A DNA stretch of 64,000 nucleotides from Phaeovulum vinaykumarii (GTDB taxonomy: Bacteria; Pseudomonadota; Alphaproteobacteria; Rhodobacterales; Rhodobacteraceae). Made by a program: the position numbers and the translations under genes. The stretch spans positions 310,001 to 374,000 of the forward strand of contig NZ_FTOM01000001.1 in NCBI RefSeq assembly GCF_900156695.1. The letters are read 5' to 3'. Every line of letters begins with the position of its first letter. Positions within the stretch are counted from its first letter, which is position 1. Below the pieces are notes generated by a model. It made no database searches. It saw only the letters and a program-made list of their open reading frames with translations, and was not told the origin of the DNA. This document shows positions 49,757-58,450 of the stretch, one piece after another.

Positions 49757-49787
49757 ACCGCCCCCGCCGGCATGCGGCAGGGGCGGC
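49757..49787 (-). other. Intercistronic hairpin between ehuB and ehuC
   Basis: An imperfect 12-bp stem (CCGCCCCTGCCG against CGGCGGGGGCGG, loop CATG region) without a T run. Such hairpins after binding-protein genes protect the upstream mRNA or attenuate read-through. Confidence 0.5.
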
Positions 49788-49805
49788 CCCGGAACAGGGG
49801 TCCGC

Positions 49806-50651
49806 TCAGCGGTTGGCGCAGACCCATTCGGTGGTCCGGTCGTCGGGCAGCGCGCCTTCGCCATAGCCATAGGGCGCCACGGCTTCCATCATCGCCTCCG
49901 AGCCCAGATATTCCGTCTGCGCGGCGTTGAAGGCGGCCAGGAAGTCGGCGTCCTCCTCGCGGAAGCCGATGCCGACCCAGTTCGCGCCGTCCTCGGGCTG
50001 CTTGGTCACATCCGAGATATCGACCGCGCCGCCGGCCTCGTTGACCAGGTTCTGCGCGGTGAAATAGGTCACGGCGCCCGCATCGGCGCGCCCGGCCTTG
50101 ACCGCGGCCAGGATCTCGGTCGGGCCGGGAACCTCCATGATGTGATCGTCGGGGACGCCCGCGGCCTTGGCGACCTTGATCGCGTTATAGCCCGCGCCGG
50201 TCACGACGATCGCGCCCGTGGCGGCGATGTCCTCCATGTTGTGCAGGCCCTTGGGGTTGCCCGGCGCCACGATCAGCGCGTCGTTGACCTTGGCCATGGG
50301 TTCCGAGAAGGCGACGTTCTCGCAGCGCTCCTTGAGGATATACATGCCGCCGGTGATGATATCGAACCGCCCCGCCTTGAGGCCGGGGATCAGCCCGCCC
50401 CATTCGGTGACCACGGGTTCGATCCGGTCATGGCCCATCTCGTGCAGCACGCCCGTGACATAGGCGTTCACGAAGCCCAGGGGCTCCTTGTCCTCGCCCG
50501 GATAGGCCCAGGGCACCTCATTGGCAAAGCCGATGCGGACCGGCTTGCCGGCCTCGATGCGGTCCATCAGCGGGCCCGCGGCGGCGGCAACCGCCCCCAG
50601 AGCCAGCGCCGCGGCGCTCCCCATCAGCGTTTTCAGGAATTTCGTTGTCAT
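49806..50651 (-). CDS. ehuB: Ectoine/hydroxyectoine substrate-binding protein
   Basis: A 281-residue periplasmic binding protein of the SBP_bac_3 fold. The signal peptide is about 1-25 (MTTKFLKTLMGSAAALALGA and onward). The mature part shows the EhuB-typical IRIGFANEVPWAYPGEDKEP-like start (here VRIGFANEVPWAYPG), FDIITGGMYILKERCENVAFSEP and the C-terminal TTEWVCANR. The two Trp/Phe-rich sites fit ectoine's aromatic-box binding. It is the first gene of the operon. Uptake of ectoines as compatible solutes or nutrients suits a marine or saline habitat. Confidence 0.88.
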   Translation of the reverse strand: MTTKFLKTLMGSAAALALGAVAAAAGPLMDRIEAGKPVRIGFANEVPWAYPGEDKEPLGFVNAYVTGVLHEMGHDRIEPVVTEWGGLIPGLKAGRFDIITGGMYILKERCENVAFSEPMAKVNDALIVAPGNPKGLHNMEDIAATGAIVVTGAGYNAIKVAKAAGVPDDHIMEVPGPTEILAAVKAGRADAGAVTYFTAQNLVNEAGGAVDISDVTKQPEDGANWVGIGFREEDADFLAAFNAAQTEYLGSEAMMEAVAPYGYGEGALPDDRTTEWVCANR

Positions 50652-50714
50652 GCGTCATCTCCCGGTTTCTAGTCCGTTGTGACGAAAGCCTCCGACCTCC
50701 GACAATGCGGGCGC

Positions 50715-50743
50715 ATCCAAACATCGCCCCCCCGGAGGGTCAA
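50715..50743 (-). promoter_or_regulatory. Candidate promoter of ehuBCDA
   Basis: On the minus strand TTGACC (50743-50738) is followed after 17 bases by TTGGAT (50720-50715). The -10 match is poor. Confidence 0.35.
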
Positions 50744-50765
50744 CCGCAGCGGGTCACGTTTCCGT

Positions 50766-50803
50766 GAATTTTCATGCAAAAACAATGATTTATATGAAAA
50801 TTC
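50766..50803. promoter_or_regulatory. Long dyad operator candidate upstream of ehuB
   Basis: GAATTTTCAT and ATGAAAATTC form a perfect 10-bp inverted repeat with an 18-base spacer, in an AT-rich patch, 22 bases upstream of the presumed -35. Size and symmetry fit a dimeric regulator of the transporter operon. Confidence 0.6.
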
Positions 50804-51285
50804 GCGCATGCCGGAAGACGCGGACGCGGGTCGCCCCCCGTCCGGGTCCATCGCCGGTCGACCGCCGTCCCGCGCGAAGGGATCGGTGCCCGGCGGAAAA
50901 GACAGGCGCGCCAAGGCCGCGGGCCCGGTGACAGGCCCGTGCCTGCGCGCCTGTGGGCGCGCACGGCGTCGCGGGTGCGCAAGTTCGGGGGGCCTTTCGG
51001 CACCGCAAGACGCATCCGTCGCTTCATTCTGTTTTCGACCGCCACCTCGTCGGGCCTCCATGCGCCCGAAGATCCGCCCCAAGGCGGAAAGGTCATGCCG
51101 GCGCGGCTTGCGCACCGGCGGCGCGGGCACCGCAGCCCCCGCAAGGCAGTCACAGGCCCGCCGGAGCAGGCCCCCACCGCAGTGGGTGATCCAAACATGC
51201 GGGCAATCGGCGCGGCATTCAACCCCGCAAGGGGGAATTCCGCAACGAAAGGGGGCAGCCTCCCGCCGCGCGGCGCCGGCGGAGA
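50804..51285. other. Intergenic region without a recognisable gene
   Basis: About 480 bases between ehuB and the PAQR gene. Open frames are present on both strands but none has a recognisable motif or convincing start. GC-rich palindromic segments occur (for example around 50930-50980). Confidence 0.4.
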
Positions 51286-51951
51286 TCAGACCGCGGCGGC
51301 CACCGACACGGCGGCGAAATGCAGCCCCGCCGCCACCGCCACGAACAGATGCCACAGCGCATTGTGGAAATGCAGGCTGTGCCAGCGATAGAAGAAGACC
51401 CCCGCGACATAGGTCAGCCCGCCCAGACCGACCAGGATCAGGCTGGGCGACGGCAGCGCATGCATTGCCGGCCCGATCGCGGCCAGCCCCACCGCCCCCA
51501 GCGCGATATAGGCCAGGATCGACAGCCGGTCGAACTTGCCCGGCAGGGCGATCTTGACCGCAGCCCCCAGCGCCGCGCCGCTCCAGACGATGGCCAGCAG
51601 CACCAGCACCCAGACCCGGCTTTCGAAATGCACGACCAGCGCGGTATAGGTGCCCGCGATCATCACGAAGATCGAGGAATGATCGAAGCGCCGCACCACC
51701 CATTTCAGCGGCGAGGGCGGGATCATGTTATAGGCCAGCGAAAAGCCGAACATCAGGAAATAGCCCGCCGCATAGATCACCAGCGCGACGAAGAGATCGG
51801 TTTCCTGACGCCACAGCACCTGCGCCAGCAGGATCGAGAAGGCCAGAAGCCCCGCGATCAGCGCCACGGCATGCACGATGCCGTCGGCCAGAAGCTCGGG
51901 CGCGGTGAAGGGGCGCTTCTTGAGGCGGGGATGGTCTGCCGGAAGGCTCAT
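51286..51951 (-). CDS. PAQR/hemolysin III family membrane protein
   Basis: A 221-residue seven-helix membrane protein of the hemolysin III (YqfA/PAQR) family. Metal-binding signatures are FDHSSIFVMIAGTYTAL near 88-104 and the final-helix FHNALWHLFVAVAAGLHF near 195-212 with two conserved His. The ATG at 51951 (MSLPADHPRLKK) is preceded by GACGCCCCGATG without a strong ribosome site. Family members influence membrane lipid homeostasis; toxin activity is not implied. It is divergent from the thiamine operon. Confidence 0.84.
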   Translation of the reverse strand: MSLPADHPRLKKRPFTAPELLADGIVHAVALIAGLLAFSILLAQVLWRQETDLFVALVIYAAGYFLMFGFSLAYNMIPPSPLKWVVRRFDHSSIFVMIAGTYTALVVHFESRVWVLVLLAIVWSGAALGAAVKIALPGKFDRLSILAYIALGAVGLAAIGPAMHALPSPSLILVGLGGLTYVAGVFFYRWHSLHFHNALWHLFVAVAAGLHFAAVSVAAAV

Positions 51952-52118
51952 CGGGGCGTCCTGTCTTTCGGGGTCGGCGGAGTCTGAAGAAGAATCGCAC
52001 CGCATCAAAGCAGGACGCTGCGTCACCTGCCCCACAATCCACATGAAAGGGCCCGCCCCACCCCCCGCATGGCGCGGGGCTCTTGACAGGCGGGGCACTT
52101 GGCGCGCACCAAGGTCAC

Positions 52119-52194
52119 GCGACAGGGGCGTCCGGGCGACCGGGCTGAGAAGCACCCTTTGAACCTGAACCAGATCATGCTGGCGTAGGGAGTC
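52119..52194 (+). promoter_or_regulatory. TPP riboswitch (THI element)
   Basis: The conserved core is present: GACAGGGGCG at 52121, GGGCTGAGAAGCACCCTTTG (52142-52161), GAACCTGAACCAGATCATGC and TGGCGTAGGGAGTC. CTGAGA binds the pyrimidine ring of TPP and the ACC-rich bulge the diphosphate. It lies 87 bases upstream of thiM; a TTGACA at 52083-52088 may be the -35. Downstream stems can sequester the thiM ribosome site, so translational repression by TPP is most likely. Confidence 0.93.
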
Positions 52195-52280
52195 CGCGGC
52201 GGGCGCAGGCCGGACCGGATCGGGGAAGATCCGGGGGCGGTGTCTCTCCTTCGGTCTTTCCGCGCGGCCGGAGGACATGG

Positions 52281-53087
52281 ATGGAAGACACCCGACACGA
52301 CCCAGCCGGGCCCTATCTTGCGCAGATGCGCGCGCAGGCGCCGCTGGTGCACAACATCACCAATTTCGTGGCCATGAACACCATGGCCAATGTGCTGCTG
52401 GCGGCGGGCGCCTCGCCGGCGATGGTGCATGCCCGCGAGGAAGTCGCCGAATTCGCGGCCCTGGCCCAGGCGCTGACGGTCAATGTCGGCACGATCGACC
52501 CGATCTGGGCCGAGGCGATGGAACAGGCCGCACAGGCGATCCGGGCGGCCGGGCGGCCCTGGGTGCTGGACCCCGTGGGCGTGGGGGCCACGCGCTTTCG
52601 CCGCGCGGTCTGCGACCGGCTGTTGCGCCTGCGGCCCGACGTCATCCGCGGGAATGCCTCCGAGATCCTGGCGCTGGCCGGCGGCGGGGCGACGGGCCGC
52701 GGGGCCGACAGCGCCGACCCGGTCGAGGCCGCGCTGGAGGCCGCGCGCGATCTGGCGCGGCGGACCGGCGGGGTCGTGGCGGTCTCGGGGCCGGTGGATC
52801 ACGTCACCGACGGCACGCAGGTCTTTCGCGTCGCCAACGGCCATCCGCTGATGACGCGCGTCACCGCCTTGGGATGCGCACTGAACGGGGTGATCGCGGC
52901 CTTCGTGGCGGATGATCGGCCCGCCCTGCCCGCCACCCTGGCCGCGCTGGCCTACTATGGCGCCGCAGGCGAGCACGCCGCACGGCACGCCAGCGGCCCC
53001 GGCGGGTTCCAGATCGCCTTTCTGGATGCGCTTCATGCCATGACGCCGGACCAGCTGTCCGCCGCCGCACGGATCAGCGCCGCATGA
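52281..53087 (+). CDS. thiM: Hydroxyethylthiazole kinase
   Basis: A 268-residue cytoplasmic kinase that salvages 4-methyl-5-(2-hydroxyethyl)thiazole. VHNITNFVAMNTMANVLLA near 25-43 and PWVLDPVGVGATRFR near 96-110 plus the anion-hole ALGCALNG near 196-203 are ThiM signatures. The ATG at 52281 follows GGAGGA by five bases; an out-of-frame ATG four bases before is ignored. It is first in a thiM-thiE-thiD operon under the TPP riboswitch. Confidence 0.93.
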   Translation: MEDTRHDPAGPYLAQMRAQAPLVHNITNFVAMNTMANVLLAAGASPAMVHAREEVAEFAALAQALTVNVGTIDPIWAEAMEQAAQAIRAAGRPWVLDPVGVGATRFRRAVCDRLLRLRPDVIRGNASEILALAGGGATGRGADSADPVEAALEAARDLARRTGGVVAVSGPVDHVTDGTQVFRVANGHPLMTRVTALGCALNGVIAAFVADDRPALPATLAALAYYGAAGEHAARHASGPGGFQIAFLDALHAMTPDQLSAAARISAA

Positions 53088-53695
53088 TGGGGCCTGTCTA
53101 TGTGATCACCGATCCCGGCGCCCCGCGCCCGGTCCCCGACCAGGCACGCGCGGCGCTGCGCGGCGGCGCCCGTTGCGTGCAGATCCGCGACAAGCACGCC
53201 TCGGACGCCGATCTTGCCGCGCTGGTGACGCGGCTTTTGCCCGAGGTGAGCGCCCACGGCGCCCGGCTGATCGTGAATGACCGCGTCGAGGTGGCGCTGG
53301 CCACCGGCGCGCATGGGCTGCATGTCGGTCAGGGCGACGGCGATCCCGCCGCGATCCGCGCCCGACTGCCTGCCGGCATGATCCTGGGGCTGTCGATCGA
53401 AACCCTGGCCCAGGCCCGGCGCATCCCGCCGGGGGTCGACTACATCGGCGCAGGTCCGATCCGCGCCACCACGACCAAACCGGACCATGCCGCGCCGATC
53501 GGGCTGGCCGGTCTGGCGCGGATCGTGGCCGCCGCGGGCCTGCCCACCTATGCCATCGGCGGGCTGGGCCCGGAGGACGCCGCCGCGATCCGCGCCACCG
53601 GCGCCATCGGCATGGCCGTGGTCAGCGCGGTGACCCGCGCACCTGACATGGAAGCCGCCACCCGCAGACTTGTTGCCCACTGGAGCCCCCAATGA
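53084..53695 (+). CDS. thiE: Thiamine-phosphate synthase
   Basis: A 203-residue TIM-barrel enzyme joining HMP-diphosphate and thiazole phosphate to thiamine phosphate. CVQIRDKHASD near 34-44, RLIVNDRVEVALATGAHGLH near 62-81 with VGQGD, and YIGAGPIRATTTKPDHA near 123-139 are the substrate-binding loops. It overlaps thiM and thiD by four bases each. Confidence 0.93.
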   Translation: MMGPVYVITDPGAPRPVPDQARAALRGGARCVQIRDKHASDADLAALVTRLLPEVSAHGARLIVNDRVEVALATGAHGLHVGQGDGDPAAIRARLPAGMILGLSIETLAQARRIPPGVDYIGAGPIRATTTKPDHAAPIGLAGLARIVAAAGLPTYAIGGLGPEDAAAIRATGAIGMAVVSAVTRAPDMEAATRRLVAHWSPQ

Positions 53696-54504
53696 TCCCC
53701 AATATCCTGTCCATCGCCGGGTCCGACCCCTCGGGCGGCGCCGGTATCCAGGCCGATATCAAGGCCATTTCCGCCACCGGCGGCTATGCGATGGCCGTTC
53801 TGGCCGCGCTGACGGCGCAGAACACCCAAGGCGTGCAGGGCGTTCACGCGGTGCCGCCCGATTTCGTGGCCGCCCAGATTGCCGCCCTGCGCGCCGATAT
53901 CCGCATTGATGCCGTCAAGATCGGGATGCTGGGCAGCGCCGAGGTGATCGCCGCGGTGGCCGGCGCGCTCGAGGGGCTGGCGGCGCCGGTCGTGCTCGAT
54001 CCGGTCATGGTCGCCAAGAGCGGGGACCGCCTGCTGGAAGCCCGCGCCGTGGCCGCGCTGCGCGCGCTGCTGCCCCGGGCCACCGTCATCACCCCGAACC
54101 TGCCCGAGGCCGCCGATCTGCTGGGCCGGCCCGAAGCCACCGACACCGCCGCGATGGAGGCGCAGGCCCGCGCGCTTCTGGACCTGGGGCCGGGGGCGGT
54201 GATGCTCAAGGGCGGGCATCTGCCGGCCTCCGATTGCGCCGATCTGCTGGCCGATCGGCAAGGGCTGCACTGGCTGTCCGGCCCGCGCATCCAGACGACC
54301 CGGACACATGGCACGGGCTGCACGCTGTCCTCGGCGCTGGCCACGTTCCTCGGGCACGGTCTGCCCCTTCCCGAGGCGGCACGGCGCGCCAAGCTCTACA
54401 TCGCCGGCGCGATCGCCGCGGCCGGCGCGCTCGAGGTCGGGCAGGGCCACGGCCCGACCCACCATTTCCACGCCCGCGCCCCGGTCGAGCCCGACCGCCC
54501 CTGA
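53692..54504 (+). CDS. thiD: Hydroxymethylpyrimidine/phosphomethylpyrimidine kinase
   Basis: A 270-residue ribokinase-fold enzyme phosphorylating HMP and HMP-P. ILSIAGSDPSGGAGIQADIK (5-24) is the substrate motif; KIGMLGS near 79-85, PNLPEAADLLG near 133-143 and the anion-hole THGTGCTLSSALA near 204-216 are diagnostic. It is the last gene of the operon. No thiC or thiG is linked, so the operon serves salvage plus the final coupling. The CRISPR array begins 80 bases after its stop. Confidence 0.93.
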   Translation: MIPNILSIAGSDPSGGAGIQADIKAISATGGYAMAVLAALTAQNTQGVQGVHAVPPDFVAAQIAALRADIRIDAVKIGMLGSAEVIAAVAGALEGLAAPVVLDPVMVAKSGDRLLEARAVAALRALLPRATVITPNLPEAADLLGRPEATDTAAMEAQARALLDLGPGAVMLKGGHLPASDCADLLADRQGLHWLSGPRIQTTRTHGTGCTLSSALATFLGHGLPLPEAARRAKLYIAGAIAAAGALEVGQGHGPTHHFHARAPVEPDRP

Positions 54505-54583
54505 TCCAGCCGCCCCCTGCCCCCCCTTCCCAGGATCCCCACACGCGCCAGATCCAGAAGAAACAGGAGCGCGGAGCCCCCAA

Positions 54584-54614
54584 AGGCCACTCCGCGCCCC
54601 TGGGTGGGGGCGAC
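54584..54614 (-). repeat. Degenerate leader-distal CRISPR repeat
   Basis: 24 bases are identical to the repeat; the terminal TCGAAAC of the minus-strand repeat is replaced by GTGGCCT. Decay of the oldest repeat is normal and marks the array end. Confidence 0.9.
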
Positions 54615-57600
54615 CCCCCTCCCGCCGTGGCGCCCGTAGTGCTTGACGTGGTTTCGATCCGCGCCCCTGGGTGGGGGCGACCATCCCGGCCAGACCATAC
54701 CGCGAGCGGATCGAGGTTTCGATCCGCGCCCCTGGGTGGGGGCGACGGGGCCCGGTGGGCGAAGACGGACGGCCGATTAAAGTTTCGATCCGCGCCCCTG
54801 GGTGGGGGCGACATGCGCCAGCCTGATCGTCCCCCCGTCGAGACCTATGTTTCGATCCGCGCCCCTGGGTGGGGGCGACCGGCCCTCCTTGTCAATGTTG
54901 GCGTGGATCACGTCGTTTCGATCCGCGCCCCTGGGTGGGGGCGACGATCTACCCCCGTGTAGGTGGTGGCACTCGGGATCGTTTCGATCCGCGCCCCTGG
55001 GTGGGGGCGACGTCGGTGGAATCACCCTGCAGTTGACGGGATCGTATGTTTCGATCCGCGCCCCTGGGTGGGGGCGACGGTGCGCGAGATCTCCAGCGCC
55101 TCGGGCAGATCGTTTCGATCCGCGCCCCTGGGTGGGGGCGACGCGGGCCTGGTCCTGAAGGCTCGACCACATCGAGGCGTTTCGATCCGCGCCCCTGGGT
55201 GGGGGCGACAGGGCGTGCCCATCCGAGCGCAGCCAACGCGACAAGTTTCGATCCGCGCCCCTGGGTGGGGGCGACATCTGCTTGACGCGCAACGGCAGCG
55301 AGCTGCGCGAGTTTCGATCCGCGCCCCTGGGTGGGGGCGACAGGCTCATTTCTTGGCCGCCATGCTCCAGACGTTGTTTCGATCCGCGCCCCTGGGTGGG
55401 GGCGACCACGCGGCTGACCGAGCGCGTCGGCCGCTTTGCGCTGTTTCGATCCGCGCCCCTGGGTGGGGGCGACGGATCAGATCGCACGCGGCGCAGTCTC
55501 TGACCGGCGTTTCGATCCGCGCCCCTGGGTGGGGGCGACGGTTTCGACAGCACAGCCGCCGATCTGGTCAAGGTTTCGATCCGCGCCCCTGGGTGGGGGC
55601 GACATCTCGCGCTCAAGACGCGAGGCAGACGTGGGCTTGTTTCGATCCGCGCCCCTGGGTGGGGGCGACGCGAGCTGGCCGACGAGGTGGAGTTCGAGGA
55701 GGAGGTTTCGATCCGCGCCCCTGGGTGGGGGCGACAGCAGCTCGACGAACCGCTCCCCCGCGGACCCGCCGTTTCGATCCGCGCCCCTGGGTGGGGGCGA
55801 CAATATTTCGCCCCGTGAATTTCCAGATCGGATTCGTTTCGATCCGCGCCCCTGGGTGGGGGCGACCCCGCGGTTTGCTCTGACCACGAGACATAACCAG
55901 GTGTTTCGATCCGCGCCCCTGGGTGGGGGCGACAGTCACGATTAGCATTCCTTCCCATAGGTGACGCGTTTCGATCCGCGCCCCTGGGTGGGGGCGACCC
56001 AGACGTCAGCAAGATACGGATGGGGCTGCGACGTTTCGATCCGCGCCCCTGGGTGGGGGCGACCCGCCTACAGGATTGTTATTCTCACGGCTTCCAGGCG
56101 ACGTTTCGATCCGCGCCCCTGGGTGGGGGCGACCTGTAATTCGGCTTCGCCGTCGCGCCCCGCCTAACGTTTCGATCCGCGCCCCTGGGTGGGGGCGACC
56201 GGCGGCATAGGGCCGGTCGCCCAGGTGTTCGCGCTGTTTCGATCCGCGCCCCTGGGTGGGGGCGACCACCGAGCCGCTTGATGATTTCCAGCATCAACTC
56301 GGTTTCGATCCGCGCCCCTGGGTGGGGGCGACCGCAATGCAGCCGCTGCAGCACCAGCGATATCCAGTTTCGATCCGCGCCCCTGGGTGGGGGCGACCCG
56401 TATTCACGGTTGACGGTATCGTCGCGGCCTGGTTTCGATCCGCGCCCCTGGGTGGGGGCGACGTCCGGTTCGGGAAAGTCTGCCCATCGGACACGCGGTT
56501 TCGATCCGCGCCCCTGGGTGGGGGCGACTTGCGGTCCCTGGTCTTCTGCCACTCGAGCTTTTGGTTTCGATCCGCGCCCCTGGGTGGGGGCGACTGGCGC
56601 GGTGACGTATTGGCGTCCCATCGCCGCCCGGTTTCGATCCGCGCCCCTGGGTGGGGGCGACCTGCACAGCCGCATCGTTATTGCCCATATCCTCGAGTTT
56701 CGATCCGCGCCCCTGGGTGGGGGCGACGGCGGCATAGGGCCGGTCGCCCAGGTGTTCGCGCTGTTTCGATCCGCGCCCCTGGGTGGGGGCGACAACCCTC
56801 GTAGGCCGTGCCGCGACCATCGGCCCAGTTTCGATCCGCGCCCCTGGGTGGGGGCGACGGTGGTGTTGCCGATGTTGACCGCCTCACGGTTTGCGTTTCG
56901 ATCCGCGCCCCTGGGTGGGGGCGACGCACGTTGAGCGTCTCGACCCCCAGGATCTGGGTGTTTCGATCCGCGCCCCTGGGTGGGGGCGACCTTCTTGAGG
57001 TCGTCGCCAGACAGGCCAAGGCGCGCGTTTCGATCCGCGCCCCTGGGTGGGGGCGACGACGGCAGGCCGGAATAGACCTTCCGGTCATACTTGTTTCGAT
57101 CCGCGCCCCTGGGTGGGGGCGACGTGCCGAGACCGAGGTGTTCGAGACGCTCTGCGGGCTGTTTCGATCCGCGCCCCTGGGTGGGGGCGACACGGCGGGC
57201 GGGGATCATGCGCCGCCCCCCACCGGTTTCGATCCGCGCCCCTGGGTGGGGGCGACGAGTGCCGGGCCTCCGGGTCGCGCAGCATCAGCATGTTTCGATC
57301 CGCGCCCCTGGGTGGGGGCGACTTCTTCCCCAGCTCGTGCAGCTCGTCGATGATGGTGTTTCGATCCGCGCCCCTGGGTGGGGGCGACCTGAGGCGCTCA
57401 TGTGACCGGCTCCATCTCGTAAAGTTTCGATCCGCGCCCCTGGGTGGGGGCGACGGGCGAGAGGATCGTGGATTACGTCGCGGTGAAAACGTTTCGATCC
57501 GCGCCCCTGGGTGGGGGCGACGCTTCCACCAGCAACCGCCCGGCGTCCTGGAAGTGTTTCGATCCGCGCCCCTGGGTGGGGGCGACATAAATCGCATTTA

Positions 57601-57979
57601 CTACCTACGGTTGCACCACGGTTTCGATCCGCGCCCCTGGGTGGGGGCGACGACCTGCCGGGCTAACTCACACATGCGGAGACGTGGTTTCGATCCGCGC
57701 CCCTGGGTGGGGGCGACCGGCGCCCTTCCATGTGAATTTCCTCGACGAGGATGTTTCGATCCGCGCCCCTGGGTGGGGGCGACCCTTCGTCGCGCGCAGG
57801 CCGCGATCACCGCGATGGTTTCGATCCGCGCCCCTGGGTGGGGGCGACAAGTTTGTGCGGTCAACATGTCTACGCCGAAGGTGTTTCGATCCGCGCCCCT
57901 GGGTGGGGGCGACGCAGCGCGATCAGCGCCACGGACCATTGATGCTGCGTTTCGATCCGCGCCCCTGGGTGGGGGCGAC
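54584..57979 (-). CRISPR. Type I-C CRISPR array, 51 intact repeats plus one degenerate
   Basis: The 31-base repeat, read on the minus strand, begins GTCGCCCCCACCCAGGGGCG and ends CGGATCGAAAC, the usual 3' end of I-C repeats. CGCCCC and GGGGCG form its 6-bp stem. I counted 51 identical full copies from 54651 to 57979, plus a degenerate copy at 54584-54614 whose last seven bases have decayed, so there are 51 spacers. Repeat starts are 64-70 bases apart, giving spacers of 33-39 bases. Orientation, the decayed terminal repeat by thiD and the leader next to cas2 agree that transcription runs leftwards and the newest spacer is 57914-57948. One spacer occurs twice (56200-56235 and 56728-56762). Confidence 0.98.
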
Positions 57980-58156
57980 TGGCTCAGGCTAACCTCCTCT
58001 CTTCATTATGAAAAATAGCGCATTTCCGCGCATGGGGACGGCAGAATGCCGCGGGCGCGCCGGTTGCGCCCGGTTGTCATTTCCTGATCAACGATTTCAA
58101 GGAGTTCGCACGATGCGAACACCGGCGGGACCGCCGGCACGCTTGTGGTTCGCAGC
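57980..58156 (-). promoter_or_regulatory. CRISPR leader between cas2 and the array
   Basis: About 177 bases, AT-rich at the repeat-proximal end. Minus-strand TATTTTTCATAAT (about 58020-58008) may hold the -10. The cas2-proximal half has two perfect hairpins, GTTCGCA-CGA-TGCGAAC (58104-58120) and CCGGCGG-GA-CCGCCGG (58122-58137), which may terminate the cas operon transcript or bind the adaptation machinery. Confidence 0.7.
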
Positions 58157-58447
58157 CTAGAGGATCAGCGGCCCTCCGAGATCGAGGGCGGGCTTGGCGC
58201 CGACATGCTCGACCCGCCGTTTCCAGTTCGCCCCGAGATAATAGAACCGCAGGCTGTCATGCTCGGGGTGGATGATGTCCTCGAGGCGCGCCTTCAGCTT
58301 GACCCATTGCGCGGGCTCGACCTCGATCTCGAAGACCGAGAACTGGACGCGCTGACCGTAATCTTCGCAGGCGCGGGCGACGCGGCGCAAGCGCTTCTTG
58401 CCGCCCTCTTCCAGCGTGTTGACGTCATAGGTGACCAGAACCAGCAT
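58157..58447 (-). CDS. cas2: CRISPR-associated endonuclease Cas2
   Basis: A 96-residue ferredoxin-fold protein that bridges two Cas1 dimers in spacer integration. It starts [11 protein letters not shown] with the conserved Asp8; [17 protein letters not shown] near 67-83 is typical of the I-C subtype. It begins three bases after the cas1 stop and is the last gene before the leader. Confidence 0.95.
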   Translation of the reverse strand: MLVLVTYDVNTLEEGGKKRLRRVARACEDYGQRVQFSVFEIEVEPAQWVKLKARLEDIIHPEHDSLRFYYLGANWKRRVEHVGAKPALDLGGPLIL

Positions 58448-58450
58448 GCC

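Noticed and set aside
54651-58018. Long open frames running through the CRISPR array on both strands
   Set aside because: The repeat has no stop codon in several frames, so the frames stay open; the proteins are only repeats of FRSAPLGGGD or SPPPRGADRN-type units.
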